Assembly (NCBI RefSeq): GCF_002607855.1
Contig: NZ_AWQQ01000042.1
Location: 62,001 to 126,000, forward strand
Length of the DNA stretch: 64,000 nt
From: Desulforamulus profundi
GTDB taxonomy: Bacteria; Bacillota_B; Desulfotomaculia; Desulfotomaculales; Desulfotomaculaceae
Direction: 5' to 3'
Below, one piece after another: positions 1 through 9,220 of the stretch. Numbering within the stretch: the stretch's first letter is position 1; every line of letters starts with the position of its first letter. The translations under genes and the position numbers were made by a program. The notes beneath the pieces were generated by a model. That model did not search any database and was not told where the DNA came from. It saw only the letters and a program-made list of their open reading frames with translations.

Positions 1-2
1 GG

Positions 3-398
3 CAGGCAGTCCGGGCCAGCACCGCCGTGCCGGGAATTTATGAACCAAAAGAAATTAACGGCTACCTGCTGGTGGACGGTGGCCTGCGGGAGAATGTACC
101 GGCTCAGGTCCTTAAGGCATTGGGAGCAACCACAGTTATCGCTGTGGATCTTGGCAACGACGGCGAGGAGCCGAAGGTGCCCCGCAATATCGCGCAAATG
201 ATGGGCCAAACCCTGGACATTATCCGTTCCGACGCCCTTGAGTACGTGCTGGACAGTAATGCCGATGTCCGCATCCGGCCGCTGTTAAAGGGAGTTGGTT
301 CCTGGGAATTTCACAAAATCCCTTTTATCATTGAGCAGGGAGAAAAGGCGGCCCGGGAACTGCTGCCGGATATTTTAAGGGTTTGCGGAAGAAGATAA
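3..398 (+). CDS. Patatin-like phospholipase family protein, C-terminal part
   Basis: This is the 3' end of a gene that begins before the window. The frame is open from base 3. The sequence RASTAVPGIYEP followed by VDGGLRENVPAQVLKALGA matches the region around the catalytic Asp of patatin-like (RssA/YchK-type) hydrolases, where the Asp sits in a DGG motif. The Ser nucleophile (GxSxG) must lie upstream and is not visible. Family members hydrolyse acyl esters or remain uncharacterised. No signal peptide or membrane segment is visible in this part. It ends about 50 bases before a dispersed repeat. Confidence 0.8.
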   Translation, partial: QAVRASTAVPGIYEPKEINGYLLVDGGLRENVPAQVLKALGATTVIAVDLGNDGEEPKVPRNIAQMMGQTLDIIRSDALEYVLDSNADVRIRPLLKGVGSWEFHKIPFIIEQGEKAARELLPDILRVCGRR

Positions 399-451
399 GA
401 CTTTGTCAATGTGCCCGGTACGTCTATAATGGAAAATGAAGACCTTTCCCC

Positions 452-482
452 AATTCAAGTGGGGACGGTTCGTGACTTGAAT
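452..482 (-). repeat. Dispersed 32-bp repeat, copy A
   Basis: The reverse complement of this stretch differs by one internal base (and one end base) from copy C at 54560-54591, and closely matches copy B at 1388-1420. The ends are inverted (AATTCAAGT...ACTTGAAT) around a GGGGACGGTTC core. Copies A and B lie in opposite orientation on either side of hisJ. This resembles REP-like elements; no transposase is nearby. Confidence 0.75.
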
Positions 483-581
483 CAAAGCAAACCAATTTTT
501 ATTTTTAGCTGATGTCCGGTTATGCTTGCATGAAAAGTGCTTGCCATAAATAGGTCAGTAAAATAAAAGGGAGTGTATTCA

Positions 582-1385
582 ATGCTGGTGGATTACCATA
601 TCCATACCTTTCGGTGTGGACATGCCGTGGGGACGGTAGAAGAAGTTGTGGCGGCGGCAAGGAGAAAAGGCCTCAAAGAGATCGGTTTTTCCGAGCACCT
701 GCCCATGTACTGGCTGCCGGAGGAAAAAAGAAACCCGGAATTTTCCATGCCCTGGCCGGACCTGGAAATTCATATCTCCGAAGTCAGACAAGCCCGGGCA
801 GCCAACCCGGACTTATCTATAAAACTTGGTATCGAGGCGGACTATATCCCCGGTCATGAAGAAGATCTCAGGAAGATCCTATCCTCCTTACCCCTGGATT
901 ATGTGCTCGGTTCCGTCCATTTCCTGGGCGAATGGGCCTTCGACGATCCCGATCGCATCGAAGAATATAAAAACCATAATATCCAAGACTTGTACCGCCG
1001 GTATTTCCACCACGTCCGACAGGCGGCGATGACCGGGTTATTTGACATTCTCTCCCACCCGGACTTGATCAAAAAGTTTGGCTTTAGGCCGGACGGTCCC
1101 ATAACGGATTTATACCGGGAAACCGTACTGGTAATGAAAGAACATGATGTTTGCGCCGATGTCAACACCGCCGGCTGGCGCTACCCCTGCGCCGAACTGT
1201 ACCCGTCCCCGGAATTTCTTAAGCTCTGCCTGGAACACGGAGTCCCCGTAACCCTCGGATCAGACGCCCATAAACCGGAGCAAGTGGGGGAAGGACTCGA
1301 CCGGGCGGCAGACCTTCTCAAAGAGATCGGGTTCCGGCAGGTGGCAACATTCAGCCAGAGGAAACGGACAATGATTGATCTATAG
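582..1385 (+). CDS. hisJ: Histidinol-phosphatase, PHP family (HisJ type)
   Basis: A PHP-domain phosphoesterase of 267 residues, the usual length for HisJ, which releases phosphate from histidinol phosphate in histidine synthesis. The N-terminal DYHIHTFRCGHA gives the HxH metal ligands, SEHLPM follows near residue 30, and SDAHKPEQVG near the C-terminus gives the last metal-binding Asp-x-His. ATG 582 is chosen because AAAGGGAG lies 6-9 bases upstream; GTG 573 overlaps that site. No other his gene is present, so the substrate is inferred from similarity and a broader PHP role remains possible. The gene is bracketed by inverted copies of a 32-bp repeat. Confidence 0.8.
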   Translation: MLVDYHIHTFRCGHAVGTVEEVVAAARRKGLKEIGFSEHLPMYWLPEEKRNPEFSMPWPDLEIHISEVRQARAANPDLSIKLGIEADYIPGHEEDLRKILSSLPLDYVLGSVHFLGEWAFDDPDRIEEYKNHNIQDLYRRYFHHVRQAAMTGLFDILSHPDLIKKFGFRPDGPITDLYRETVLVMKEHDVCADVNTAGWRYPCAELYPSPEFLKLCLEHGVPVTLGSDAHKPEQVGEGLDRAADLLKEIGFRQVATFSQRKRTMIDL

Positions 1386-1387
1386 TG

Positions 1388-1420
1388 AATTCAAGTCAAG
1401 AACCGTCCCCGAGTTGAATT
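1388..1420 (+). repeat. Dispersed 32-bp repeat, copy B
   Basis: Starts just after the hisJ stop codon. The core CAAGAACCGTCCCC lies between inverted ends (AATTCAAGT and GAGTTGAATT). Same orientation as copy C at 54560, opposite to copy A at 452. It could form a hairpin in the hisJ transcript. Confidence 0.75.
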
Positions 1421-1640
1421 TGAATTACGAGCTCCGGATAAAGGAGAAAACCAAATAGGTAACCTTCGTCACGGCAGGCCCTGGAGGCCATGTCGTGTAG
1501 ATAAGACTTTTAATTGTGTAAACAAGTTAGTATAGAAACGAACATAACCAAGTCCTAAATAATGGATTTGGTTAATTTTTTGCCAAAAATATCAAAAACA
1601 TCCGCAGGGGAGAAGGAATTTTTAGCACCATAGCGAATAA
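1421..1640. other. Intergenic stretch before the mraZ operator
   Basis: About 220 bases between the hisJ-side repeat and the MraZ boxes. It is AT-rich, with no coding signal. I could not place a convincing -35/-10 pair; TATAAA at 1647-1652, inside the operator, is the best -10 candidate. Confidence 0.4.
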
Positions 1641-1690
1641 AAGTGGTATAAAGTGGTACTAAGTGGTGGGAAATACCCAGAAAGTGGAGC
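1641..1690 (+). promoter_or_regulatory. MraZ box operator (10-bp direct repeats)
   Basis: AAGTGGTATA, AAGTGGTACT and AAGTGGTGGG follow each other exactly every 10 bases from 1641, and AAAGTGGAGC recurs in register at 1681. MraZ proteins are known to bind GTGG-type direct repeats with 10-bp spacing upstream of their own operon. This is therefore the autoregulatory site of the dcw cluster. The last box also supplies the GTGGAG ribosome site of mraZ. Confidence 0.85.
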
Positions 1691-1698
1691 ATGATATC

Positions 1699-2126
1699 AT
1701 GTTTATGGGGGAATTCCAACACAACATCGACCCGAAAGGTCGTCTCATAGTCCCTGCCCGCTTCCGTGAAGGCCTGGGTGACCGGTTCATCGTCACCAAG
1801 GGTTTAGACAACTGTCTTTTTGTTTACCCTCCCCAGGAATGGGCTGAGGTTGAACAAAAACTGAAGTCACTGCCCTTTGCCAGGGCAGATGCCCGGGCCT
1901 TTGTACGTTTTTTCTTTTCCGGAGCCACTGAATGTGAAGTAGACAAACAGGGGCGTATTTTGCTGCCCAACAACTTGAGAGAATATGCCAGGCTGGACAA
2001 AGAAACCGTCATTGTAGGGGTATCCACCGGGTGGAAATTTGGTCCAAGGAAGAATGGGACCGTTACAATACCCAGGCCGAAGCCTCCTTTGAAGAACTGG
2101 CGGAGAAAATCGTTGACTTGCTGTAA
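1699..2126 (+). CDS. mraZ: Transcriptional regulator MraZ (frame broken once)
   Basis: The DNA-binding dcw regulator: two AbrB-like SpoVT domains that oligomerise into a ring and bind the repeated boxes just upstream. [24 protein letters not shown] is the typical start and DKQGRILLP the second-domain motif. Near 2027-2031 (CCACCGGGTGG) one base is missing; restoring a C gives [17 protein letters not shown] and an end at the TAA of 2124-2126, for about 142 residues, the usual family length. ATG 1699 is preferred over upstream starts because the family begins here. First gene of the cluster. Confidence 0.85.
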
Positions 2127-2138
2127 ACGCGAAGGACT

Positions 2139-2260
2139 GTTCGTTTCGAAGTTCGATGGCGTCCTGCGTATGAAGGGCAGACACCCTGTTAAGAATAAAA
2201 GCTAGACGTGGTTCAAAGACCTTCCTTAGAACCTCAAACTTCGAACTTCTGATCTCGAAA
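2139..2260. repeat. Heptad-type inverted repeat between mraZ and rsmH
   Basis: The right arm reads ctcaaac/ttcgaac/ttctgat/ctcgaaa in steps of seven from 2233. A left arm near 2139-2159 (gttcgtt/tcgaagt/tcgatgg) is complementary to it (TTCGAAGTTCGA against TCGAACTTC). The same TTCGAAC-type units occur before murG at 13033-13102. One member of the window-wide 7-bp repeat family. Confidence 0.6.
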
Positions 2261-2269
2261 GGCATAAAA

Positions 2270-3208
2270 ATGGAATTTAAACATGTCTCAGTCTTGTTAA
2301 AGGAATCCATAGAAGGATTAAACATTCACCCCGGGGGGACTTACGTGGATTGTACCCTGGGGGGCGCAGGACATAGCATCGAAATACTGCGTCGACTTGG
2401 ACCGGAGGGACAACTGATAGGCATCGACCAGGATCCGGCGGCCATTGCCAATGCTGTGGAAAAGCTTCAGGGTTTCGCCGGTCAGTTTCATGCGGTGCAA
2501 AGAAATTTTTCCCAGATAAAGCATGTCCTGGATGAACTGGCAATCCATGCGATCGACGGTACGCTGTTTGACCTGGGCGTTTCCTCATACCAATTGGATA
2601 CCCCGGAGCGAGGGTTCAGCTACATGCACGATGCTGAGCTTGACATGCGCATGGGGCCGGACCAGCCCGTCAGCGCCAAGGATTTGGTCAATAAACTCTC
2701 CGAAGAGGAGTTAACCGATATCATTCGCCGGTATGGCGAAGAACGCTGGGCCAAACGAATTGCCTCCTTTATCGTGGCGGAAAGGAAAAGGCAGCCCATT
2801 GCCACCACCGGCAAACTGGTGGAAGTCATCAAAGCCGCGGTGCCGGCCAATGCCCGGCGGGAGGGTCCCCATCCCGCCAAAAGAACCTTTCAGGCCCTGA
2901 GGATTGCAGTGAATCATGAACTGGACATTCTCAGCCAGACCATGAAAGATGCCGTGGAAGTGCTAAAACCGGGCGGCAGGATCTGCGTCATCACCTTCCA
3001 TTCTTTGGAAGACCGTATCATCAAAGAAACCTTTAAAGAACTGGCGAACCCGTGCACGTGCCCGCAGTCGTTCCCGGTTTGTGCCTGCGGCAAGCAGCCG
3101 CAAATCAGAATTATCACCGGTAAACCCATTGAACCAAGTAAAGAAGAAGTGGAAAGCAATCCCCGGGCTCGCAGCGCCAAACTGAGGATTGCAGAAAAAC
3201 TCAAATAA
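2270..3208 (+). CDS. rsmH: 16S rRNA (cytosine-1402-N4)-methyltransferase RsmH
   Basis: Uses S-adenosylmethionine to methylate N4 of C1402 in the 16S rRNA decoding centre. The 312 residues equal the normal length and the frame is intact. Visible family motifs are [13 protein letters not shown] at the start, the SAM-binding [10 protein letters not shown] near residues 28-37, [11 protein letters not shown], and the C-terminal [10 protein letters not shown] followed by [12 protein letters not shown]. Conserved position between mraZ and ftsL. The start at ATG 2270 matches the family N-terminus. Confidence 0.95.
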   Translation: MEFKHVSVLLKESIEGLNIHPGGTYVDCTLGGAGHSIEILRRLGPEGQLIGIDQDPAAIANAVEKLQGFAGQFHAVQRNFSQIKHVLDELAIHAIDGTLFDLGVSSYQLDTPERGFSYMHDAELDMRMGPDQPVSAKDLVNKLSEEELTDIIRRYGEERWAKRIASFIVAERKRQPIATTGKLVEVIKAAVPANARREGPHPAKRTFQALRIAVNHELDILSQTMKDAVEVLKPGGRICVITFHSLEDRIIKETFKELANPCTCPQSFPVCACGKQPQIRIITGKPIEPSKEEVESNPRARSAKLRIAEKLK

Positions 3209-3349
3209 ACAAACCTTTAAAAAAACTTTTCACCAGGTAGACCGGTTTTTCCGCAACGTAGCGGAGCATTCGGCTGCGTTGTGTGGGGTCACAGGATCGG
3301 CTACTTTCAGTTCATAGAAAGTTCTAAACCGGATGGAAGGTGCATAAGC

Positions 3350-3883
3350 TTGAGTGTAGCACAGGAAAAATTTAGCTATCGGCTGCCCGAAGAACGGCAA
3401 CAGCAAATTGCCAGGCCAAAAAGGCAGCTGTCCAAAAGGACCCTACGCAAGGGCAAAATCCTGTTGACCGGCTGTATTCTTGCTATTTTTCTCACAGGGG
3501 TCGCCATCGCCTATTACTATGCCCAGGTGGCTGCAGTGGGTTACCAAATCAGCCAGATGCAAAAGGAACTGGCGAATTTAAAGGCCGAGCAAGAATACCT
3601 GGAATCCCAAGCTAACCAGTTAATGTCATTACAACGAATTGAGGCCATCGCCACCACCAAATTGGGTATGGTAAAACCGGACCCCAAGGAAGTGGTACTG
3701 GTTGCCGCCTTACCTAAGAGTCCTCCATCAGGACAAAACAACCCAACCAATCAACTGAAGCATCAGGAGGCCCCTGAGCATACCGCCCGGGAGAAGGACA
3801 ATCATGGTCAGGCGGAGAACCCGAAAAGGCCTGTCCTTGAGGCATTTATGGATATGGTAAATCGTTGGGAGAAAAAACTTTAG
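3350..3883 (+). CDS. ftsL: Cell division protein FtsL
   Basis: Small bitopic divisome protein that couples FtsQ/DivIB to the FtsW-FtsI synthase. It has a basic cytoplasmic tail, one membrane segment (ILLTGCILAIFLTGVAIAYYYA, near residues 45-66), then a leucine-zipper coiled coil (YQISQMQKELANLKAEQEYLESQANQL split over residues 75-100) and the typical IEAIATTKLGMVKPDP end of the FtsL/LppA-like fold. A charged tail of about 50 residues follows. TTG 3350 is chosen because GGAAGG lies 9 bases upstream. Sequence conservation of FtsL is weak; position and topology carry the call. Confidence 0.8.
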   Translation: MSVAQEKFSYRLPEERQQQIARPKRQLSKRTLRKGKILLTGCILAIFLTGVAIAYYYAQVAAVGYQISQMQKELANLKAEQEYLESQANQLMSLQRIEAIATTKLGMVKPDPKEVVLVAALPKSPPSGQNNPTNQLKHQEAPEHTAREKDNHGQAENPKRPVLEAFMDMVNRWEKKL

Positions 3884-3921
3884 GAAGCGGTGACTGCCAG
3901 GCCTGCAAGGAGGAATCGTGG

Positions 3922-6066
3922 TTGAAAACCACCAATATACTTGTTCGCAGGAGAATAACCGTTCTTTTCTTACTGGCTACCGCTTTTTTATCATTAATTA
4001 TTGTACGACTGGTGTGGGTCCAAATTGTCAGGGGAGATGAATACCGCCAGAAGGGGATTATCAACCGGATGAGAGATGTGCCGGTGGAGGCCAAACGAGG
4101 CAGCATTTTGGACCGCAACGGCAATGAATTGGTCACCAGCGTCAGTGCCGACTCCGTCTATGTAGTGCCCAACCACATCAAGAATCCCGATGAAGCAGCA
4201 GCGCAGGTTGCTCCCCTGCTGGGGATGGATGTGGCCAAAGTTAAAACCATTATGACCAAGAAATCCCGTTTTGAATGGCTTAAAAGGAAAGTAGACTTTG
4301 AGACATCGCAAAAAATCAAGGATTTAAAAATTGAAGGGATCGGCTTTACGGAAGAAAGCAGGCGGTATTATAAGCAGGAAACCCTGGCCCCTCATATTCT
4401 GGGCTTTACCGGAACCGACAACCAGGGACTGATGGGAATGGAAGCCGCCTTTGACGAGGAATTGAAGGGGATACCCGGCAGAATTGTCATTGAACATGAT
4501 GCGGCGGGAAGGGAAATTCCCCAGGCTCTGCACCAGTACATTCCACCCACCCAGGGGAATAACCTGATACTGACCCTCGACCAGACCATTCAGCATTTTG
4601 TGGAGCGGGAACTGGATAAAATCGTGGCAGCCCATAATCCCAAAATGGCGGTTATTATCGTTATGGATCCCCAGACCGGCGAGGTTCTGGCCTTGGGCAA
4701 CCGCCCCAGCTTCAATCCCAACAAATGGCGGGAAGTCCCCCAGAGCGTCTGGGACCGCAACCCTGCTGTTTGGTATAACTACGAACCCGGTTCTACCTTT
4801 AAAATTATTACCGCTGCCTCGGCCCTGGAGGAAAATGCCGTTAAGCCCAGCGACCGCTTTTTTGACCCTGGCTACTACCAGGTGGCGGACCGCAAAATAC
4901 GCTGCTGGAAGGCCGGCGGGCACGGCAGCCAGAGCTTTGAAGAAGTGGTGCAGAACTCCTGCAACCCGGGCTTTATTCAAACCGGTCTTAATTTAGGCAA
5001 AGAAAAGTTCTATAAATATATTCGGGCCTTTGGCTTTGGCCAGCCCACCGGCATTGGTCTGCCCGGGGAAGCAAAGGGGATTATCATACCGGAAAAAGAT
5101 GCCACCAATCTTAACATTGCCACCATGTCCATTGGCCAGTCCATTGCTGTAACCCCGATTCAGCTTCTCAATGCTGTTTGTGCGGTGGCCAACGGCGGCA
5201 AGCTGATGAAGCCACACCTTGTAAAGAGAATTGAGGACCAAAAGGGAAATCTGATCAAAGATTTTGCCCCGGAAACAGTGCGGCAGGTGCTTTCCGAGGA
5301 TACCGCCAAACTGACCAGCCAACTGCTGGAGAATGTTGTGTTTAAAGGAACAGGAAAAAATGCTTTTGTGGAAGGTTACCGGGCAGCAGGCAAGACCGGT
5401 ACGGCCCAGGTGGTGGCAGAACGGGGTGGTTATGCCAGCGGCAGGTATGTAGCGTCCTTTACCGGTTTTGCACCGGTTAATGATCCCAAAATCGCCGTGC
5501 TGATTATGATTGCAGAACCCCAGGGGGGCGCCTATTACGGCGGCGTGGTGGCCGCTCCGGTCTTCTCTCCCCTGGCCCTGGATATCCTGCGCTACCTGGG
5601 GGTGCCGGAACAGAAGAACTTACCCAGACCCAAGACCAACCCCTGGCAGGTGGAAGAGGAGCGCATCGAGGTAGAGGTTCCCAACGTGGTCAACTTGCCG
5701 CTGGAGGAAGCGCAGAAAATTCTGCGCGGGGCCGGCCTGGCCTTTGAAACGAGAGGTCAGGGTAGGATGGTATACGGTCAGATACCGGAAAGCGGCGCCC
5801 TGGTACTGACGGGGACCACCGTTATTCTGGACCTCTCCGGTGCCGGAGGGTCGAAGACCAAACAGGGGGAACAGGTTTCGGTGCCCAACTTGAAGAGGAT
5901 GACCATCCGGGAGGCAGGGAACCTGCTGGAAAGCCTGGGTCTTAAGCTAGAACCGGTGGGTTCCGGACTGGCAGATACCCAGAGCCCCGCCGCCGGCCAA
6001 AAAATGCCCCGGGGCAGTACCGTAAAGGTGGAATTCAAACCTCCGTCACCGGCAAATAAACCATAA
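3922..6066 (+). CDS. spoVD: Class B penicillin-binding protein with two PASTA domains (SpoVD/FtsI)
   Basis: A membrane-anchored peptidoglycan transpeptidase of about 714 residues: N-terminal membrane segment (residues 11-30), dimerisation domain (RGSILDRNG near 60), transpeptidase domain with the SxxK serine in GSTFKI near residue 290, NSCNP as the second motif, KTGTAQ near 490, then two PASTA repeats (about 587-640 and 652-710). Spore-formers often carry SpoVD at this place with one PASTA; two are seen here. Only one such gene lies in the cluster, so it may serve division, spore cortex or both. TTG 3922 fits AAGGAGGAAT upstream. Confidence 0.9.
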   Translation: MKTTNILVRRRITVLFLLATAFLSLIIVRLVWVQIVRGDEYRQKGIINRMRDVPVEAKRGSILDRNGNELVTSVSADSVYVVPNHIKNPDEAAAQVAPLLGMDVAKVKTIMTKKSRFEWLKRKVDFETSQKIKDLKIEGIGFTEESRRYYKQETLAPHILGFTGTDNQGLMGMEAAFDEELKGIPGRIVIEHDAAGREIPQALHQYIPPTQGNNLILTLDQTIQHFVERELDKIVAAHNPKMAVIIVMDPQTGEVLALGNRPSFNPNKWREVPQSVWDRNPAVWYNYEPGSTFKIITAASALEENAVKPSDRFFDPGYYQVADRKIRCWKAGGHGSQSFEEVVQNSCNPGFIQTGLNLGKEKFYKYIRAFGFGQPTGIGLPGEAKGIIIPEKDATNLNIATMSIGQSIAVTPIQLLNAVCAVANGGKLMKPHLVKRIEDQKGNLIKDFAPETVRQVLSEDTAKLTSQLLENVVFKGTGKNAFVEGYRAAGKTGTAQVVAERGGYASGRYVASFTGFAPVNDPKIAVLIMIAEPQGGAYYGGVVAAPVFSPLALDILRYLGVPEQKNLPRPKTNPWQVEEERIEVEVPNVVNLPLEEAQKILRGAGLAFETRGQGRMVYGQIPESGALVLTGTTVILDLSGAGGSKTKQGEQVSVPNLKRMTIREAGNLLESLGLKLEPVGSGLADTQSPAAGQKMPRGSTVKVEFKPPSPANKP

Positions 6067-6082
6067 GAAAAAACGGCCAAGG

Positions 6083-6120
6083 AAACCCTGGCCTCCCACT
6101 CAGGGGGGGTCAGGGTTTTT
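6083..6120 (+). terminator. Intrinsic terminator after spoVD
   Basis: AAACCCTG and CAGGGTTT pair around an inner C-rich/G-rich stem, followed by TTTTT. It suggests a transcription break inside the dcw cluster, with murE starting a new unit. Confidence 0.65.
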
Positions 6121-6199
6121 AAAGCGGGCCGTCAGGCATAAATGGCGCACAAATGGAAAGAATAGGAAGTATAATGGATATTGTCGAGGGGGGCCCAAC

Positions 6200-7642
6200 A
6201 TGTTACTAAAACAGCTGCTGGAAGCACTGGACGTTATTTCTGTAACCGGTACGCCGGAAATCAATATAGAAGATATTTGCTACGATTCCCGCCAGGCGTT
6301 GCCGGGAACGCTTTTTGTCGCCATTAAAGGATACCAAACCGACGGGCACCGTTATGTCGACAAGGCCGCAGCAGCAGGTGCCGTGGCTGTTGTGGTGGAA
6401 TATGACGTGGCGGTGCCGGAGGGGCTGACGGTCATTAAGGTGGCCGACAGCAGGAAAGCACTGGCCCTGCTGGCGAACCACTTTTACCGTCATCCCTCTA
6501 AACAATTAACCATGGTGGGGGTCACCGGCACCAACGGAAAAACCACCACCACGTATTTAATGGCTGCCATTTGGCGGCAGGCCGGCATAAAACCCGGCGT
6601 CATCGGCACCATTCGTAATCTAATTGGAGAAAAAGAGCTGCCCGTCACCAATACCACCCCCGAGTCTTTAGATTTGCAAAAACTGTTGGCCCGGATGGTT
6701 GAGGAAGGGGTTAAGGGTGTGGCCATGGAGGTTTCCTCCCACGCGCTGGCCTTAAACCGGGTTGCCGGTGTGGATTATGACTTGGCGGTGTTCACCAATA
6801 TGACGCAGGACCATTTGGATTTCCACGGCACCATGGAAGAATACCTGGCTGCCAAGGCGAAACTCTTTGCCATGGGTATCAAATATGCCGTCATTAACGC
6901 CGATGACCCCGCTGCGGAACACCTGGTCAAGGTAAGCCGGGGGAAGGTCTATACCTATGCCATTGACCGGGATGCCGATGTCAAGGCGAAGGATATCGCA
7001 GTAACGGCCAAAGGAGTCAGTTTTACCGCCAGCGGGCCCTGGGGAGAACATAAACTGGAATTAAAATTAACCGGGCGTTTCAACGTGTACAATTCCCTGG
7101 CGGCGTATACCGCTGCAATGGCCCTGGGCATTCCCGCAGGAGAGGTTAAAGCGGCTCTGGAAAGTGTGCCCGGGGTTGCCGGGCGCTTTGAACTGGTGGA
7201 TCAAGGGCAGGACTTTGCTGTGGTTGTGGATTATGCCCATACGCCGGACGGGTTGGAAAACATTTTAACCACCGCCAGGCAAATTACCGGCGGCAGGTTA
7301 ATCACCGTCTTTGGCTGCGGCGGCGACCGTGACCGCACCAAGCGACCCATCATGGGAGAAATTGCCGCCAGGTACAGCGATTTGGCGGTGGTGACATCCG
7401 ACAACCCCCGCACCGAAGACCCTGCAAGAATTATTCAAGATGTGGTAGAGGGTATCAACAAGGCTGCCTTCCCGGAAGATTACCTGGTGATTCAGGACCG
7501 CCGGGAGGCCATCAACCGGGCCATTGAACTGGCCCGTGAGGGCGATGTGGTGGTGATTGCCGGCAAGGGTCACGAGGATTACCAGATTATCGGCACCACC
7601 AAGTACCCGTTTGATGATCGTAGCGTAGCACGGGAGCTCTAG
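6200..7642 (+). CDS. murE: UDP-MurNAc-L-Ala-D-Glu: meso-diaminopimelate ligase MurE
   Basis: ATP-dependent cytoplasmic ligase adding the third residue of the peptidoglycan stem peptide. 480 residues, intact frame. The Mur-ligase P-loop [12 protein letters not shown] lies near residue 106-116, VSSHAL and FTNMTQDHLDFHG follow, and the C-terminal DNPRTEDP near residue 400 is the motif that distinguishes meso-diaminopimelate from lysine as substrate. This predicts a DAP-type wall, as expected for Desulfotomaculum-like organisms. GAGGGGGG lies just before ATG 6200. Confidence 0.95.
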   Translation: MLLKQLLEALDVISVTGTPEINIEDICYDSRQALPGTLFVAIKGYQTDGHRYVDKAAAAGAVAVVVEYDVAVPEGLTVIKVADSRKALALLANHFYRHPSKQLTMVGVTGTNGKTTTTYLMAAIWRQAGIKPGVIGTIRNLIGEKELPVTNTTPESLDLQKLLARMVEEGVKGVAMEVSSHALALNRVAGVDYDLAVFTNMTQDHLDFHGTMEEYLAAKAKLFAMGIKYAVINADDPAAEHLVKVSRGKVYTYAIDRDADVKAKDIAVTAKGVSFTASGPWGEHKLELKLTGRFNVYNSLAAYTAAMALGIPAGEVKAALESVPGVAGRFELVDQGQDFAVVVDYAHTPDGLENILTTARQITGGRLITVFGCGGDRDRTKRPIMGEIAARYSDLAVVTSDNPRTEDPARIIQDVVEGINKAAFPEDYLVIQDRREAINRAIELAREGDVVVIAGKGHEDYQIIGTTKYPFDDRSVAREL

Positions 7643-7672
7643 AACGCCGACTATCAGATAGCTTAGATTCAT

Positions 7673-7749
7673 AGTGAAGTGAGATGTAAGAAGTTAGAGG
7701 TGAGAAATTTGAACCTTACCTCCAACCTCTCACCTCCCACCTCTCAAAA
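7673..7749. repeat. Heptad array between murE and murF (two opposed arms)
   Basis: Eleven consecutive 7-base units in one register. Left arm: agtgaag, tgagatg, taagaag, ttagagg, tgagaaa. Right arm: cttacct, ccaacct, ctcacct, cccacct, ctcaaaa, joined by tttgaac. The arms are roughly complementary and could form a long hairpin directly before the murF ribosome site (GGAGGT at 7751). Confidence 0.75.
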
Positions 7750-7761
7750 CGGAGGTAAAGT

Positions 7762-9143
7762 ATGCAACCCTATACAATTCATAAAATTGCCGAAGTTACC
7801 GGCGGCACCCTTCTGCAAGGGAACCCGGCAACCCTCGTGAAAGGGGTCTGTACCGACAGCCGCAAAGCAAAGGCCGGTGACGTCTTTGTGGCCCTGCAGG
7901 GGCAGCAGGCAGACGGCCACGACTTTGCGGTCAAGGCCCTGGAGCAGGGGGCGACTGCCCTGCTGGTTTCCCAAAGGGTCCGGGAAGTGGCGACCGAGGT
8001 ACCGGTGGTTTTGGTGGAAGATACCCTGCAGGCGCTGCAGCGGCTGGCCAGCCATAACCGGACCAGCCTGAATATTCCGCTGGTGGCGGTGACCGGCAGC
8101 AACGGTAAAACCTCCACCAAAGATATGATTGCTTCGGTGCTGAATACCCGTTACAATACCTTAAAGACCGAGGGTAATTACAACAACGAACTGGGCCTTC
8201 CCCTGACCCTGCTCAACCTAACGGCAGAACACCAGGCTGCGGTGGTTGAAATGGGTATGCGGGGCCCGGGGAAATTGATTTTCTGGCCAGGCTGGCCAAA
8301 CCAACCGGGGCGGTGATTACCAATATCGGGGAAGCGCACCTGGAACGCCTGGGTTCGGTGGAAAACATTGCTCTGGCCAAGACAGAGGTGCTGGAACATA
8401 TCGGGGCAGAGGGCTTTGCCGTCCTCAATGCTGACAGCCCGTTCCTCAGGGAACTGTCAGGCCGCTGTAAAGGTAAGGTTTGGCTGTACTCCCTGGCAGG
8501 CCCGGCGGACATCCGGGGTTATAACCTGCGTTCCGACGGCAACGGGGTCCGGTACGAAATTCTTTACCCCGGGGGCCAGGGGAAAATTCGCCTGCCGGTC
8601 CCTGGCAGTCATAATGTCATGAACAGTATGGCTGCGGTGGGTGTTGGCCTGCAGCTGGGTTTACAGTTTGATGAAATCGCCCGCGGGTTGGAGCAGGTGG
8701 CCCTGACCCACATGAGGCTGGAAATTTTAAATGTCAAGGGTATGACCGTTATCAACGATACTTATAATGCCAATCCCTCATCGGCCAAAGCGGCTCTGCA
8801 AGTGCTGCAAGAGACCGCCGCGGGTAGAAAGATTGCCGTTTTGGGAAACATGTTTGAACTGGGCGAACTGGAACAGTCGGGGCACCAGGAGGTCGGAGAG
8901 GCAGCAGCCGTTTTGGCGGTGGATTACCTGGTCACCGTAGGCAACCTGGCCCAATGGATCGCCCGGGGAGGAGTGAAGGGCGGGCTGCACCCCGGTAGAG
9001 TCCGCCAATGTGAAAACAATGATCAGGCGGTGGAATTTTTAAAAGATATTTTACAACACGGTGATACAATTTTAGTAAAAGGCTCCCGCGGCATGCGCAT
9101 GGAGGAAATTGTAAAAGAACTGGTTAAAGACAACCGAGAGTGA
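7762..9143 (+). CDS. murF: UDP-MurNAc-tripeptide: D-Ala-D-Ala ligase MurF (frame broken once)
   Basis: Adds D-alanyl-D-alanine to complete the UDP-MurNAc-pentapeptide. The first part carries DSRKAKAGDVFVAL and the P-loop AVTGSNGKTSTKDM; the second part carries TNIGEAHLERLGS, the NSMAAV region and NDTYNANPSS. The two parts are in different frames. At 8267-8272 one G of CCCGGGGAAATTG must be restored to give RGPGEIDFLARLAKPTGAVITNIGEAH split over the break. Total about 460 residues, the normal length. ATG 7762 follows GGAGGT. Confidence 0.9.
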
Positions 9144-9144
9144 C

Positions 9145-9207
9145 GTGAAAGTTAGAAGGAGAAATATTTTTCTCACTTCCAACTTCTCACTTCCCACCTC
9201 TCACAAG
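9145..9207. repeat. Heptad array between murF and mraY (two opposed arms)
   Basis: Nine 7-base units in register: gtgaaag, ttagaag, gagaaat, atttttc, tcacttc, caacttc, tcacttc, ccacctc, tcacaag. The first three and last five form opposed arms. Same unit family as at 7673 and 48714. It ends just before the GGGAGGG ribosome site of mraY. Confidence 0.75.
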
Positions 9208-9220
9208 GGAGGGAGCAGAA

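Noticed and set aside
4324..4980. Minus-strand open frame of 218 codons inside spoVD
   Set aside because: Antisense to the transpeptidase domain, shadow composition only.
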